From: Basilea psittacipulmonis DSM 24701
GTDB taxonomy: Bacteria; Pseudomonadota; Gammaproteobacteria; Burkholderiales; Burkholderiaceae_B
Direction: 5' to 3'
DNA length: 64,000 nucleotides
NCBI RefSeq assembly: GCF_000743945.1
Contig: NZ_CP009238.1
Span: forward strand, 1,364,001-1,428,000
Position 1 is the stretch's first letter. Every line of letters starts with the position of its first letter. The notes below the pieces were generated by a model. That model made no database searches. It was not told where the DNA came from and was given only the letters and a program-made list of their open reading frames with translations. Positions 40,193-49,184 of this stretch are shown here, piece by piece. The translations under genes were made by a program, and so were the position numbers.

Positions 40193-40762
40193 ATGATTCA
40201 AGCTATTTCTTTAGATAAATACTACCGTTTGTTAAATATCGGCCCAACGGTATTAGTGTCATCTAAGCACGAAGAGAAAGAAAATGTCATGGCGGCCGCA
40301 TGGGCTGGCATCGTGGACTTTTACCCCACCCCTAAAGTCAGTGTCATTTTAGATAAATCGAGTTACACACGCGAGTTAATCGAAAAAAGCGGATATTTTG
40401 CATTGCAAATTCCAGTAGCTCGACAAGCGGAAATGGTGTTAGCATTAGGCGAAATCAGTGGTAAAACACATCCTGATAAACTTAGGACTTGTAAAACTGA
40501 ATTGTTTTACCGAGAACACGACAACATCCCTTTAGTCAAAGGCTGTGCAGGCTGGATTTTATGCGAACGTTTACCGCAAACAGACAATGAACAACAACAC
40601 GATCTATTCATCGGCAAGGTGATAGCATGTTATGCGGATGATGAGATTTTTGACGGTCACTGGAAGTTTGAAACGGCCGATAAAGGTTGGCGAACCTTGC
40701 ACTACGTTGCAGGTGGGCATTTTTACACGATTGGCGATCCCTTAATCGTAGAAAAAAATTAA
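40193..40762 (+). CDS. Flavin reductase-like (FMN-binding split-barrel) protein
   Basis: 189 residues that match the DIM6/NTAB flavin reductase-like family in length and layout. An N-terminal strand region PTVLVSSKHEEKENVMAAAW precedes a conserved DKSSYTRELIEKSGYFAL segment (flavin-phosphate-contacting in relatives) and a C-terminal GGHFYTIGDPL. Members bind FMN and use NAD(P)H to supply reduced flavin or reduce small substrates in the cytoplasm. The partner enzyme is not evident. It stands alone on the plus strand and is followed at once by a terminator. The preceding TAGGATAAGT gives a modest ribosome binding site. Confidence 0.82.
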   Translation: MIQAISLDKYYRLLNIGPTVLVSSKHEEKENVMAAAWAGIVDFYPTPKVSVILDKSSYTRELIEKSGYFALQIPVARQAEMVLALGEISGKTHPDKLRTCKTELFYREHDNIPLVKGCAGWILCERLPQTDNEQQHDLFIGKVIACYADDEIFDGHWKFETADKGWRTLHYVAGGHFYTIGDPLIVEKN

Positions 40763-40773
40763 TTTTCATCATC

Positions 40774-40809
40774 AAAAAAAACGGATACTTATTCAAAGAT
40801 CCGTTTTTT
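40774..40809 (+). terminator. Terminator of the flavin reductase gene
   Basis: AAAAAACGGAT / ATCCGTTTTTT stem with a 13-base loop and terminal T-run, 12 bases past the stop. Confidence 0.9.
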
Positions 40810-41027
40810 GATTACACCATCACCCACTCTACATCCTCACAAAACCTCACTCTCCACCCATCCTTTCTATCACCCACCTCTCCATCTTCTCCATATCAAG
40901 TATTTAACCTCACTCTACATCCCTCATCAACCCTCATTCTTGAGAGTCTTTTTCATCACCCCAATAAAAAACGTTCATCCCATCATTGCTGATAAGATGA
41001 ACGTGTGACTCGTGTCAATCGAATCAA
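40810..41027. other. G-depleted intergenic stretch
   Basis: Plus strand 40815-40950 is almost free of G and consists of CATC, CTC and CACCC words. Predicted short open frames here are compositional artefacts. The right end holds the glycosyltransferase terminator. Confidence 0.6.
40965..41004 (-). terminator. Terminator of the N-glycosyltransferase gene
   Basis: ACGTTCATC / GATGAACGT stem (40971-40979 with 40996-41004) followed by a T-run on the minus strand, 24 bases after the stop. Confidence 0.85.
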
Positions 41028-43061
41028 TTATTTTTTGGAACGTTTAGATGTTCTTTTACCTGTCGATTTTTTCGTAGTCGTTTTGGTCGCAACAACACCT
41101 TCTTTGTCCATCGCGGCAGATCCTTTATCCATCTCAACACTTGCCTGAGTCGAGCTTGTCTCTGATGTCGCTGGTTTTTCTGATGAGTCGGATGCTAAGG
41201 TCACCTTATTATCTTTTGCCCATTCTTGTAATTTTGCATATAACACTTGACCCAATGGACGAGGATCGCCTGTAAATAAGGTTTTCAGGCCATTATTCTC
41301 AATAATCTGTTTACGTAATTGCAAACGTTCCTCATGGTGTTCGGCCAAATAAATCGCATTTTCAATGTATTGTTCGATTGTTTTCGCCACTAACCAATCA
41401 GGTAATTTCAAGCGTTTAAACAAGGCTTCATCAATATGCTCATGCACTTCATCGCCTGTTTTGCACACGCCTACCAACCCCAATGTCACCATATCAATGA
41501 TACCGTTAGTATTGCCAAATGGGAATGGATTTAACATCATATCGCATTGTTCCAATATCTTTAAGTATTGGTCATACGGTTTATGTGGATGAGCCATCGC
41601 ATCATCTCCCAAATAAGTTTTAATCAATCTTTCAACGTAAGGATGAACAATACCTGTTGACTGACCCAAAGCAAAATGAAAATGCACTTTGACTTTTGCA
41701 CGATCGCGAATAATTCTCAATGTTTCTAAAAATTGCGGATTGATTTTCATGGTGGTGGCCGCAATACCAATCTGCACCACTTCTGGACGTTCTCTTAATT
41801 GGATATGAATATCTTTTGGTAAAGCACTTGACGGTACATAAGGCAAAGCATCTTTAGGCAATCGCAACAAGGTTTCACTAAAGCAATCTTCAGATCCCAC
41901 GTAGTCATCTTCAACCACAACATACTCAATATAATCCGAATGCGTAGTGGCTGGATGGCCTAACGCCACGACTTGAATAGGTGCCAAACGTGTGTTACTC
42001 GCATAAATAGTATATAAGTGCATACCAATACTAGGCATATAAAGCACCGCTACACCTTTGCTTTCACACAATGCTTTTATCTCTTCAAAGTTTTGATAAA
42101 AATCATTATGCGTTAAAGGATAATATTCATCAAAGATATGTGTGGCGGCTTTATCAACGTTATAGTCGCCCATACCGATGACATGGAAATGTTCTTTTGC
42201 GGCAACGATGGAAGTTGAATGGGTTCGGTAAATCGAATGATAGGTATTAAAGTGTTCTAGCAATACCAACATCACGGGCTTGCCTTGATGATAGCCTAAC
42301 GATTTGATGTTTTGACGGTCTTCCCAACCCAATGAAAGAAGATGTCGACGAATCAAATGATTTAAAGACTTTTTGACATCATGTTTATTTTTGGCGGTAT
42401 CGTAGCTACAATGCATATACACATCATGAATGATACCGTTGGGCAAAAGATGTAAATCAGGAAAAGCATCGAGTTTATTTGATGACAGCCATTGCAAGAT
42501 AGCGGCACGTTTTGAGAATGCACCCGGTGTGCCAATAAATCGAGGCGATTGTAAGGCAAAACACAAACTAGCACATGTCAACGGATCGATCTCCCAAGCC
42601 TTATCTAATGACAAGACAACGTTTGATTCACCCGTATATAAGATGCAAAACTTAATCAATGCTTTGACTGAATTTTCAATATGAATATCGTCTGGATCGT
42701 TCGGTTCAGGATTCACGTTAAAAACACGCAAAATATGATCCGCATTCACAAAAGGCGATGATGAAAATATATTACTCAACCAACGATGATAAGTGAAAAA
42801 CGTGCGTGCACCCGCTGGCGTAATTTCTAAATTAGGATCTTGGAATAATTTTGTAATCGCTACCGCTACACGCGTACAAAAATACACCATCGTGTCAGTA
42901 GGCAACACCGATAACTGTTGTGGAACATCTATTTCGATGTTAGCAATGCTTCCGAAATTATTATCTAATTCGCCTAAAATATTAAATAATTCTTTGCATG
43001 CTTGTTCGTAATGTTTAGCATCTACTTCTTTTTCAAATCGATTAACACTTGCTTTTTTCAT
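41028..43061 (-). CDS. HMW1C-like cytoplasmic N-glycosyltransferase (GT41)
   Basis: 677 residues. An N-terminal all-alpha domain (about 1-230) is followed by a GT-B catalytic region. Signature stretches of the HMW1C / A. pleuropneumoniae NGT family are plain: LAPIQVVALGHPATTH, EYVVVEDDYVGSEDCFSE, GIAATTMKINPQ with the UDP-sugar-binding Lys near residue 439, NPFPFGNTNGIIDMVTLG, and NNGLKTLFTGDPRPLGQV. These enzymes transfer a hexose from UDP-Glc or UDP-Gal to Asn in N-X-S/T sequons in the cytoplasm before export; known targets are HMW1-type and trimeric autotransporters. The TAAs of this window are the obvious candidate substrates. The last ~60 residues are a low-complexity Ser/Thr/Lys tail ending KRTSKRSKK, extra to the ~620-residue relatives. 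AAGGAAG precedes the ATG. It follows the Sel1 gene by 138 bp on the same strand. Confidence 0.95.
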   Translation of the reverse strand: MKKASVNRFEKEVDAKHYEQACKELFNILGELDNNFGSIANIEIDVPQQLSVLPTDTMVYFCTRVAVAITKLFQDPNLEITPAGARTFFTYHRWLSNIFSSSPFVNADHILRVFNVNPEPNDPDDIHIENSVKALIKFCILYTGESNVVLSLDKAWEIDPLTCASLCFALQSPRFIGTPGAFSKRAAILQWLSSNKLDAFPDLHLLPNGIIHDVYMHCSYDTAKNKHDVKKSLNHLIRRHLLSLGWEDRQNIKSLGYHQGKPVMLVLLEHFNTYHSIYRTHSTSIVAAKEHFHVIGMGDYNVDKAATHIFDEYYPLTHNDFYQNFEEIKALCESKGVAVLYMPSIGMHLYTIYASNTRLAPIQVVALGHPATTHSDYIEYVVVEDDYVGSEDCFSETLLRLPKDALPYVPSSALPKDIHIQLRERPEVVQIGIAATTMKINPQFLETLRIIRDRAKVKVHFHFALGQSTGIVHPYVERLIKTYLGDDAMAHPHKPYDQYLKILEQCDMMLNPFPFGNTNGIIDMVTLGLVGVCKTGDEVHEHIDEALFKRLKLPDWLVAKTIEQYIENAIYLAEHHEERLQLRKQIIENNGLKTLFTGDPRPLGQVLYAKLQEWAKDNKVTLASDSSEKPATSETSSTQASVEMDKGSAAMDKEGVVATKTTTKKSTGKRTSKRSKK

Positions 43062-43199
43062 CTTCCTTGCCTCAACTTGTCAAATTTTAATTATGAAGTC
43101 TGTTATATGACAACGAGAACAAACCAGTCGTACTGCTTTTTTCTGATTCAATACCTCGTTTAAAATTTTTAATTAATGGATTCATTCGTTCATATGATT

Positions 43200-44018
43200 T
43201 CATTGGGTATTTAAACGTCTATATTCGTCACAGGCTGATTGTAAGCCTCTATCACAAGCCTGTCCATAATATTCTTTGGCTTGATTAATATCTTTTTTTA
43301 CACCATTACCATATTCATAAATGAGTCCTAATGACACCAAAGCAGCATCATTACCGCTAATCGCGGCTTTTTGAAACCAATATCTTGATTGTGCAAAATC
43401 TTGTTTCACGCCTTTTCCTTGTGCAAACATAACACCCAAGTTATATTGGGCTTTTGCATGGCCTTGAGCAGCTGATTTTTTGTACCATTGGACGGCTTGT
43501 TCATCACTTTGTGTCACGCCACGACCATTCACATACATCATGCCCAGTGCGAACTCGGCCTCAGAATCACCTTGTAACGCCGCTCGTTCATACCATTGAA
43601 CCGCCAACGCTAAATCTTTTTTCAGACCATTACCATTCTCATACATCGACCCCAATGCATACTGTGCAGAGGGCAAGCCTTTCATGGCCGCTTTGCGATA
43701 CCAAAACGAGGCCTCATAATAATCTTGCTTCACGCCAAGACCACTATCATACAGACCCGCTAAAAAGTATTGACCATATACATCGCCTTGATCAGCTGAT
43801 TTTTTCCACCATTCTTTTGCTTTTTGATAATCTTGTTTAACACTTAAACCGCCAAAATACATCGCACCTAGTCGATTTTGAGCTTTAATATCGCCTTTTT
43901 CAGCTAAGGCTAATGTCGTCTTGAAATCGGCCAATCCATTTGCCCAAGCCACTTCTATCATCACAATATTCATGAATAGCGACACAAAGATGATGCGTAA
44001 TTTCTTTTTTAGATCCAT
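43200..44018 (-). CDS. Secreted Sel1-repeat (TPR-like) protein
   Basis: 272 residues. Signal peptide MDLKKKLRIIFVSLFMNIVM with cleavage after VAWA or nearby, so periplasmic or exported. Then about six Sel1-like repeats of 36 residues follow from residue 40 onward, each with A...LG.MY..G.GVKQD...A..W..KAA..G. Such solenoids are protein-binding scaffolds; no catalytic motif is present. The final unit contains two Cys (ACDRGLQSAC) that may form a disulfide. It lies upstream of the N-glycosyltransferase on the same strand with a 138-bp gap, so cotranscription is possible; there is no terminator between them. Its partner is unknown. Confidence 0.9.
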   Translation of the reverse strand: MDLKKKLRIIFVSLFMNIVMIEVAWANGLADFKTTLALAEKGDIKAQNRLGAMYFGGLSVKQDYQKAKEWWKKSADQGDVYGQYFLAGLYDSGLGVKQDYYEASFWYRKAAMKGLPSAQYALGSMYENGNGLKKDLALAVQWYERAALQGDSEAEFALGMMYVNGRGVTQSDEQAVQWYKKSAAQGHAKAQYNLGVMFAQGKGVKQDFAQSRYWFQKAAISGNDAALVSLGLIYEYGNGVKKDINQAKEYYGQACDRGLQSACDEYRRLNTQ

Positions 44019-44255
44019 TACCTTTTCCCAATCATGCGACTTTTGTCCTTTTTCTCATCACTCAAACAATACAATTTATCAACACAGCGGATATTTGTGG
44101 ACTCCTATCACGCGATAATCGTGATGATTGGACTTGCTTTCATATCTCATAACGTTCAGTATTTTACTACGTTTACCTTATCCTTAATCATCTCCCAAGT
44201 TCTTAACCCCCTGAATAGACATGAAATGTAACCATTCTGTTATCATTTGCAACAT

Positions 44256-44433
44256 ATCCCTGACTTCTGTACCGCTGCGTTGTGGTTTTAAAAGTCATCC
44301 ATTCCCCTTTATCCACTTATATAAACGAACACTCTATATCCACTGGCTTCTTCACAGGCTTTGCCACCCATTCAACACCCGCCTTATCCCTGACTTCTGT
44401 ACCGACGCGTTGGGGTTTTAAAATCCTCCATCT
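44256..44433. repeat. Two copies of a ~130-bp intergenic repeat
   Basis: ATCCCTGACTTCTGTACCG followed by CGTTG.GGTTTTAAAA and a CCAT-rich tail occurs at 44256 and 44386, spacing 130 bp. The conserved core is about 45 bp. Confidence 0.75.
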
Positions 44434-44441
44434 GCACCCAT

Positions 44442-44473
44442 AAAAAAGCCCTCCAAACTAAGCAGAGGGCTTT
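44442..44473 (-). terminator. secA terminator
   Basis: GCCCTC / GAGGGC stem with an 11-base loop, extended by AAA/TTT, and a TTTTTT run on the minus strand. It lies about 20 bases after the secA stop. Confidence 0.9.
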
Positions 44474-44490
44474 ATTCTTTGCAAATTAAT

Positions 44491-47172
44491 TTAGTTTAAC
44501 TTACCGTGACAATGCTTGTATTTCTTGCCACTGCCACATGGACATAATTCATTACGTCCTGTCCCAAAATACGGATCATCACTATTTTCAATGACCTTAA
44601 CAGATTGTTGAGACTGAGCTTGAACCTGTTCGGCTGCTTCTTCAACCACTTCTGGCTGTTGAATCACGACATTTAACAATACACGAACAAACTCATCGCG
44701 AATACGTTCCAACATATCTGCAAACATATTAAACGCTTCACGCTTAAATGCTTGTTTAGGATCTTGTTGAGCATAGCTACGCAATCCAATCCCTTGACGT
44801 AAATGATCAAGTAAAGACAGATGTTCACGCCATTTAGTATCGATAATATTTAACAATACCGAACGTTCAAAATCATGCCAATTATCACCTGCTAACAACA
44901 GCTTGGTTTCGTAGTTTTCTTTTCCTGCGTTCAACACACTATCAAGAATATCTTCTTCACCTTTTGACTCATCTTTCAATAATTCTGTCAAAGACACGCG
45001 AAGTCCCCATTCGTTTTCAAGCACTTGTTCTAATGCAGGAATATTCCATTGTTCTTCCATCGAATGTTCTGGCACATATTGGCGAACCACCGCTGTCAGT
45101 GCTGCATCACGCAAGCTAGCAACCATCTCTGCGTTCTGTTCATTCGTATTTTCTAATACTTCATTACGCTGTCCATAAATGACTTTACGCTGGTCGTTAG
45201 AGACATCATCATATTCCAACAACTGTTTACGAATATCAAAGTTACGTCCCTCTACCTTGCGTTGGGCTGATTCAATCGAACGAGATACCATTCTTGCTTC
45301 AATCGGTTCTCCATCATGCCCCAAACGCGTCATCAAGCCACGGATTCTATCACCTGCGAAAATACGCATTAGATTATCATCCAAAGACAAGTAAAAACGA
45401 GAAGAACCGGGATCGCCTTGTCGTCCTGCACGTCCACGCAACTGGTTATCAATACGACGCGACTCATGACGTTCCGTACCAATAATTCTCAAACCGCCTG
45501 AGGCTTTAACCTGTTCATTCAACGGTTTCCAAGTTTCACGAACATGAAGAATTTTCTTCTCTTTTTCGTCCTCAGACAAGGACTCGTCTGCACGAATCAT
45601 CTGAATCTGTTTCTCAATACTACCGCCTAAAACAATATCGGTACCACGTCCTGCCATGTTCGTCGCAATCGTGATATGGCCTGGCTTGCCAGCTTCCGCA
45701 ACAATCTCCGCTTCTCTAGCATGTTGTTTAGCGTTTAATACATCATGCTTCAAGCCCTCTTTTTTCAGAAGATTAGAAATTAATTCTGAGTTTTCAATAC
45801 TGGTTGTTCCCACCAATACTGGCTGTCCACGGCTATGACAATCTTTAATATCACGGATGATGGCTTCGTACTTATGTTTATCATCAATGAAAATTTGGTC
45901 ATTTTGGTCCTGACGAATCATAGGCAAATTCGTTGGAATAATCACGGTTTCCAAACCATAAATCTGCTGGAACTCATAAGCTTCTGTATCAGCCGTCCCC
46001 GTCATACCTGATAGTTTTTGATACATACGGAAATAGTTCTGGAACGTGATAGATGCGAGTGTTTGGTTTTCATTTTGGATAGCCACACCCTCTTTAGCCT
46101 CAATCGCTTGATGCAGACCATCTGACCAACGACGGCCCTCCATAAAACGACCTGTAAATTCATCCACAATCACGATTTCACCGTTTAACACAACGTATTG
46201 CTGATCGCGATGGAATAAATTATGTGCACGCAATGCCACGTTTAAATGATGCAATAACAAGATATTACGCGGATCATAAAGTGATTGTCCTTCTGGCAAT
46301 ATCCCTAATTTACTCAACACCTGTTCTGCTTTTTCGTGACCTGCATCTGAAAGATAAACCTGCTGATTCTTCTCATCAATCCAGAAATCTCCCTCTGGTT
46401 CAGGTTCTTGTGGCTTAGGTTCAGATTCCATCTTCGTCAGCATCGCTGGCACTTGGTTCATCTTACGATATAGTTCTGTGTTATCGTCTGCTTGACCTGA
46501 GATAATCAAAGGTGTACGAGCTTCATCAATTAAGATCGAGTCCACCTCATCCACAATGGCATAATTTAAACCACGCTGACGACGGCTAGCCACGCTGTAT
46601 TCCATATTATCACGCAGATAATCAAAACCATATTCGTTGTTCGTACCATAGGTAATATCACAACGATATGCCTGCATTTTCTCGTCATTCGACTGTTGAG
46701 GAACAACCACACCGACGGTCAACCCTAGGAAATGATACAAACGGCCGTTATTCTGGGCATCACGACGAGCCAAATAATCGTTCACCGTCACCACGTGAAC
46801 ACCTTTACCTGACAAAGCATTCAAATAAACAGGTAAGGTACTCATCAACGTTTTACCCTCACCTGTACGCATTTCTGCAATTTTGCCATAGTGCAACACA
46901 ATACCACCGATTAGCTGCACATCAAAGTGACGCATACCCAGTACACGCACCGCTGCTTCTCTAACCGTTGCAAACGCTTCAGGTAACAAATCATCTAACG
47001 TCTCACCTTTGGCAAGACGTTCTTTAAATTCTGTTGTTTTTGCTTTCAGCGCTTCATCACTTAATGCCTGCATACTAGGCTCAAGTGCATTAATCTGTTT
47101 AACAATCTTTCGATACTGTTTAAGTAGTCTGTCGTTTCGACTACCAAATATTTTTTTAAGGATTGAACCCAT
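44491..47172 (-). CDS. secA: Preprotein translocase ATPase SecA
   Basis: 893 residues, full length. Walker [10 protein letters not shown], the Walker B/DEAD-like [16 protein letters not shown], and the helicase motif [11 protein letters not shown] are all visible. The C-terminal zinc-binding tail [13 protein letters not shown] binds SecB. It drives Sec-dependent secretion at the inner membrane and would move the TAAs, BamC and the Opa-like protein. It is transcribed divergently from the DUF721 gene with a 46-bp gap, an arrangement common in betaproteobacteria. It ends in a clear terminator. Confidence 0.98.
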   Translation of the reverse strand: MGSILKKIFGSRNDRLLKQYRKIVKQINALEPSMQALSDEALKAKTTEFKERLAKGETLDDLLPEAFATVREAAVRVLGMRHFDVQLIGGIVLHYGKIAEMRTGEGKTLMSTLPVYLNALSGKGVHVVTVNDYLARRDAQNNGRLYHFLGLTVGVVVPQQSNDEKMQAYRCDITYGTNNEYGFDYLRDNMEYSVASRRQRGLNYAIVDEVDSILIDEARTPLIISGQADDNTELYRKMNQVPAMLTKMESEPKPQEPEPEGDFWIDEKNQQVYLSDAGHEKAEQVLSKLGILPEGQSLYDPRNILLLHHLNVALRAHNLFHRDQQYVVLNGEIVIVDEFTGRFMEGRRWSDGLHQAIEAKEGVAIQNENQTLASITFQNYFRMYQKLSGMTGTADTEAYEFQQIYGLETVIIPTNLPMIRQDQNDQIFIDDKHKYEAIIRDIKDCHSRGQPVLVGTTSIENSELISNLLKKEGLKHDVLNAKQHAREAEIVAEAGKPGHITIATNMAGRGTDIVLGGSIEKQIQMIRADESLSEDEKEKKILHVRETWKPLNEQVKASGGLRIIGTERHESRRIDNQLRGRAGRQGDPGSSRFYLSLDDNLMRIFAGDRIRGLMTRLGHDGEPIEARMVSRSIESAQRKVEGRNFDIRKQLLEYDDVSNDQRKVIYGQRNEVLENTNEQNAEMVASLRDAALTAVVRQYVPEHSMEEQWNIPALEQVLENEWGLRVSLTELLKDESKGEEDILDSVLNAGKENYETKLLLAGDNWHDFERSVLLNIIDTKWREHLSLLDHLRQGIGLRSYAQQDPKQAFKREAFNMFADMLERIRDEFVRVLLNVVIQQPEVVEEAAEQVQAQSQQSVKVIENSDDPYFGTGRNELCPCGSGKKYKHCHGKLN

Positions 47173-47218
47173 TTTCTATTACTTTTTGATTACAATAAAC
47201 TTTCTGATTTTATCACAA

Positions 47219-47590
47219 ATGAAGATTGTAGCCATGATAAAAGTGATTAAACCGACAAGGAAAAGTAGGGTTCAAAAAGCACCTGTGCCGATTGGTCAAA
47301 TACTCGAACGAATGCGACAAATACCTCAGTTTGCTAACAAAACTCATGTCGTGTTCTCACAGGCTAAACAAATTTACGAATTAGAAAATATCATTAAAAG
47401 AGAACTTCACTTTCCGCATATTCAGGACATTAAAATTATGAAAATCGATCAAGGTGAAGTCTTTATCGGCTCAAAAAACTTACTCATCGCTGCCAAAATC
47501 AAAAATCGATTAAAGTCTATCAGAGAGGTACTAGAAGCTCACGGCGTGGTGGTAAAAAACATTGAAAGCCGCGTATTACCTCAAGATTAG
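47219..47590 (+). CDS. DUF721 (DciA-like) protein
   Basis: About 123 residues, basic at the N-terminus (KPTRKSRVQK) with a later segment resembling the DUF721 fold (LLIAAKIKNRLKSIREVL). A small DUF721 protein divergent from secA is usual in this order, which supports the call more than the weak sequence match. Relatives of DciA load the replicative helicase, but I do not claim that activity here. The frame continues upstream across the secA start on the opposite strand, so that part is discounted; ATG at 47219 or 47234 are the real candidates, and neither has a good ribosome binding site. Confidence 0.6.
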   Translation: MKIVAMIKVIKPTRKSRVQKAPVPIGQILERMRQIPQFANKTHVVFSQAKQIYELENIIKRELHFPHIQDIKIMKIDQGEVFIGSKNLLIAAKIKNRLKSIREVLEAHGVVVKNIESRVLPQD

Positions 47591-47632
47591 CCTTTTCGCG
47601 TGTTTCGTGGCGGGGATTAGGGTGTTGGATAT

Positions 47633-47677
47633 AAAAAAAAGACTTTATCCATAAATAGTAGGGATAAAGCCTTTTTT
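47633..47677. terminator. Bidirectional terminator
   Basis: CTTTATCC / GGATAAAG stem (47643-47650 with 47662-47669) with A-run before and T-run after. It serves the DUF721 gene (plus) and the SWIB gene (minus). Confidence 0.85.
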
Positions 47678-47698
47678 AGACAATTAAACTATCGTAAA

Positions 47699-47959
47699 TT
47701 ACTTAGTTAAGTGTTTGCTCACTAATTTAGTCATTTCAAACATACTTACTTGATCTTTACCAAAGATAGGACGTAATTTAGCATCTGCATTAATCTGACG
47801 TTTATCTTTAGCGTCTTGTAATTTATTAGCTTTAATATAGTCCCACAATTTTTTAGTTACTTCTGTACGTGGCAATGGATTAGCACCTACGATTGCCGCT
47901 AATTCTTTACTAGGCTTCAAAGGTTGCATAAATGCGGAATTTGCTTTCTTTTCTGACAT
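47699..47959 (-). CDS. SWIB/MDM2-domain protein
   Basis: 86 residues forming a single SWIB domain: PLKPSKELAAIVG, PRTEVTKKLWDYIKAN, LQDAKDKRQINADAKL, IFGKDQVSMFEMTKLVSKHL. Short stand-alone SWIB proteins occur in Chlamydia and several betaproteobacteria; a DNA/chromatin-related role is suspected, but no function is established. The start is the ATG at 47959 because GGAG sits 8 bases upstream; an in-frame GTG three codons earlier overlaps that site. Monocistronic, converging on the DUF721 gene through a shared terminator. Confidence 0.9.
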   Translation of the reverse strand: MSEKKANSAFMQPLKPSKELAAIVGANPLPRTEVTKKLWDYIKANKLQDAKDKRQINADAKLRPIFGKDQVSMFEMTKLVSKHLTK

Positions 47960-48181
47960 ATTCGTCACTCCAAATTAAAAATTTTCCATTATTAGGCTTG
48001 TGCTATATATTAGCATTGTTTATAAACAAAATAAAAGGTAAGCCCTCAATCTGACCGAAATTCAATTTTTTCCTCACACATGATCTCAAAAGAAATCACG
48101 TTTAGCCCCTATTTTAGTCGATTCAAAGTCGTCACATGTCCATATCGTTAAAAAAGAATCCAACCTCACTCACACAACATA

Positions 48182-49078
48182 TCAAGCATCCGCTTCCTCG
48201 CGTAATTTTTCGACCACCACACGTAATGCAGGTGAAATCTGGCGATCGGGATAATACAAATAAAAACTCGATAAGCTTTTACTATATTCTTGTAACACAC
48301 GAATAAGCTGTCTGTTTTCCAACTCTTTGCTCACAATATCTTCAGGTTCGTAAGCTAATCCAATTCCTAGTTTAGCCGCATTCATCAAAGTGACTGAATC
48401 ATTAAACACCCAGCTATTTTGAGGGGTGTGATGAACGATACGACCTTTGTCCTCTAACTCCCAATCATAAATCCTGCCTGTTTGAAACTGATACGCCAAA
48501 CATGGAAACTTCTTTAAATCCTCTGGCTTTTTAGGAAAACCGTATCGTTTGAAAAATTCAGGGGTCGCCACTGCAGCCATCTTTATTTTTGGGCTAATGC
48601 GAACGGCCACCATTCCATCACCCACCGCAGAACCTAATCTCACGCCTGCATCAAAACGTTCATCAATAATATCTACAAAACGATTATCCTCAATCAAAGC
48701 TAATTGAATATCTGGATAATCATTCATCAAAGGTGCTAATTTTGGCAGTAGAATGCGATCAATCACGTGACGACTGGCACTGATACGCACCGTGCCTTTG
48801 GGTGACTGTCTTAAATCTTCCAAGCGATTGAGACTTTTTTCTAATTGATAAAAACTTTCTAAAGCGGTTTGATAAAGGTTCTCACCCGCATGAGTCAACG
48901 ATAAACGGCGTGTCGTACGTTGCAATAATTTCATCTCTAGATGATGTTCTAATTCTTTAATACTGCGACTAACTGCTGCCTGTGAAGTATTGAGTTTATC
49001 CGCCGCAGCAGTGAAGCTACCCATCTTGGCCACCCACATAAATTGGTACAAGGCACTTAAATAGTGTTTATCAAGCAT
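48182..49078 (-). CDS. LysR-type transcriptional regulator
   Basis: 298 residues. N-terminal winged helix-turn-helix (about 1-60: GSFTAAADKLNTSQAAVSRS, IKELEHHLEMKLLQRTTR), then a periplasmic-binding-protein-like effector domain (about 90-295), in the layout of the CrgA/PecT-like branch. It is divergent from a secreted alpha/beta hydrolase with a 106-bp gap holding a perfect T-N11-A palindrome at 49090-49104, so it probably represses or activates that hydrolase and controls itself. The effector is unknown. Confidence 0.92.
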   Translation of the reverse strand: MLDKHYLSALYQFMWVAKMGSFTAAADKLNTSQAAVSRSIKELEHHLEMKLLQRTTRRLSLTHAGENLYQTALESFYQLEKSLNRLEDLRQSPKGTVRISASRHVIDRILLPKLAPLMNDYPDIQLALIEDNRFVDIIDERFDAGVRLGSAVGDGMVAVRISPKIKMAAVATPEFFKRYGFPKKPEDLKKFPCLAYQFQTGRIYDWELEDKGRIVHHTPQNSWVFNDSVTLMNAAKLGIGLAYEPEDIVSKELENRQLIRVLQEYSKSLSSFYLYYPDRQISPALRVVVEKLREEADA

Positions 49079-49089
49079 AACGTTTATTT

Positions 49090-49104
49090 ATATCAATTTG
49101 ATAT
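49090..49104. promoter_or_regulatory. LysR box in the divergent intergenic region
   Basis: ATATCAA-T-TTGATAT, a perfect inverted repeat with the T-N11-A form of LysR-type operators. It lies 12 bp upstream of the regulator gene start and between the divergent pair. Confidence 0.65.
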
Positions 49105-49184
49105 TTATATTATCACAAAATCAGTATTTATCCTTATTTTTGTTTTAAATACAATCTTACTTATTCATCAACAAAGGAATTTTT

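Larger units (their letters stand above)
44019..44490. other. Intergenic region between Sel1 gene and secA
   Basis: 472 bp with no credible gene. It contains the two-copy repeat at 44256-44433, the secA terminator, and upstream sequence of the Sel1 gene. The plus strand is pyrimidine-rich. Confidence 0.6.

Noticed and set aside
41028..43061. Eukaryotic-type O-GlcNAc transferase (same GT41 family)
   Set aside because: No TPR superhelix is present, and the motifs match the bacterial HMW1C/NGT branch with an all-alpha N-terminal domain.
47009..47218. Upstream extension of the DUF721 frame
   Set aside because: It overlaps the secA start in antisense and lacks similarity; the gene most likely begins at 47219 or 47234.
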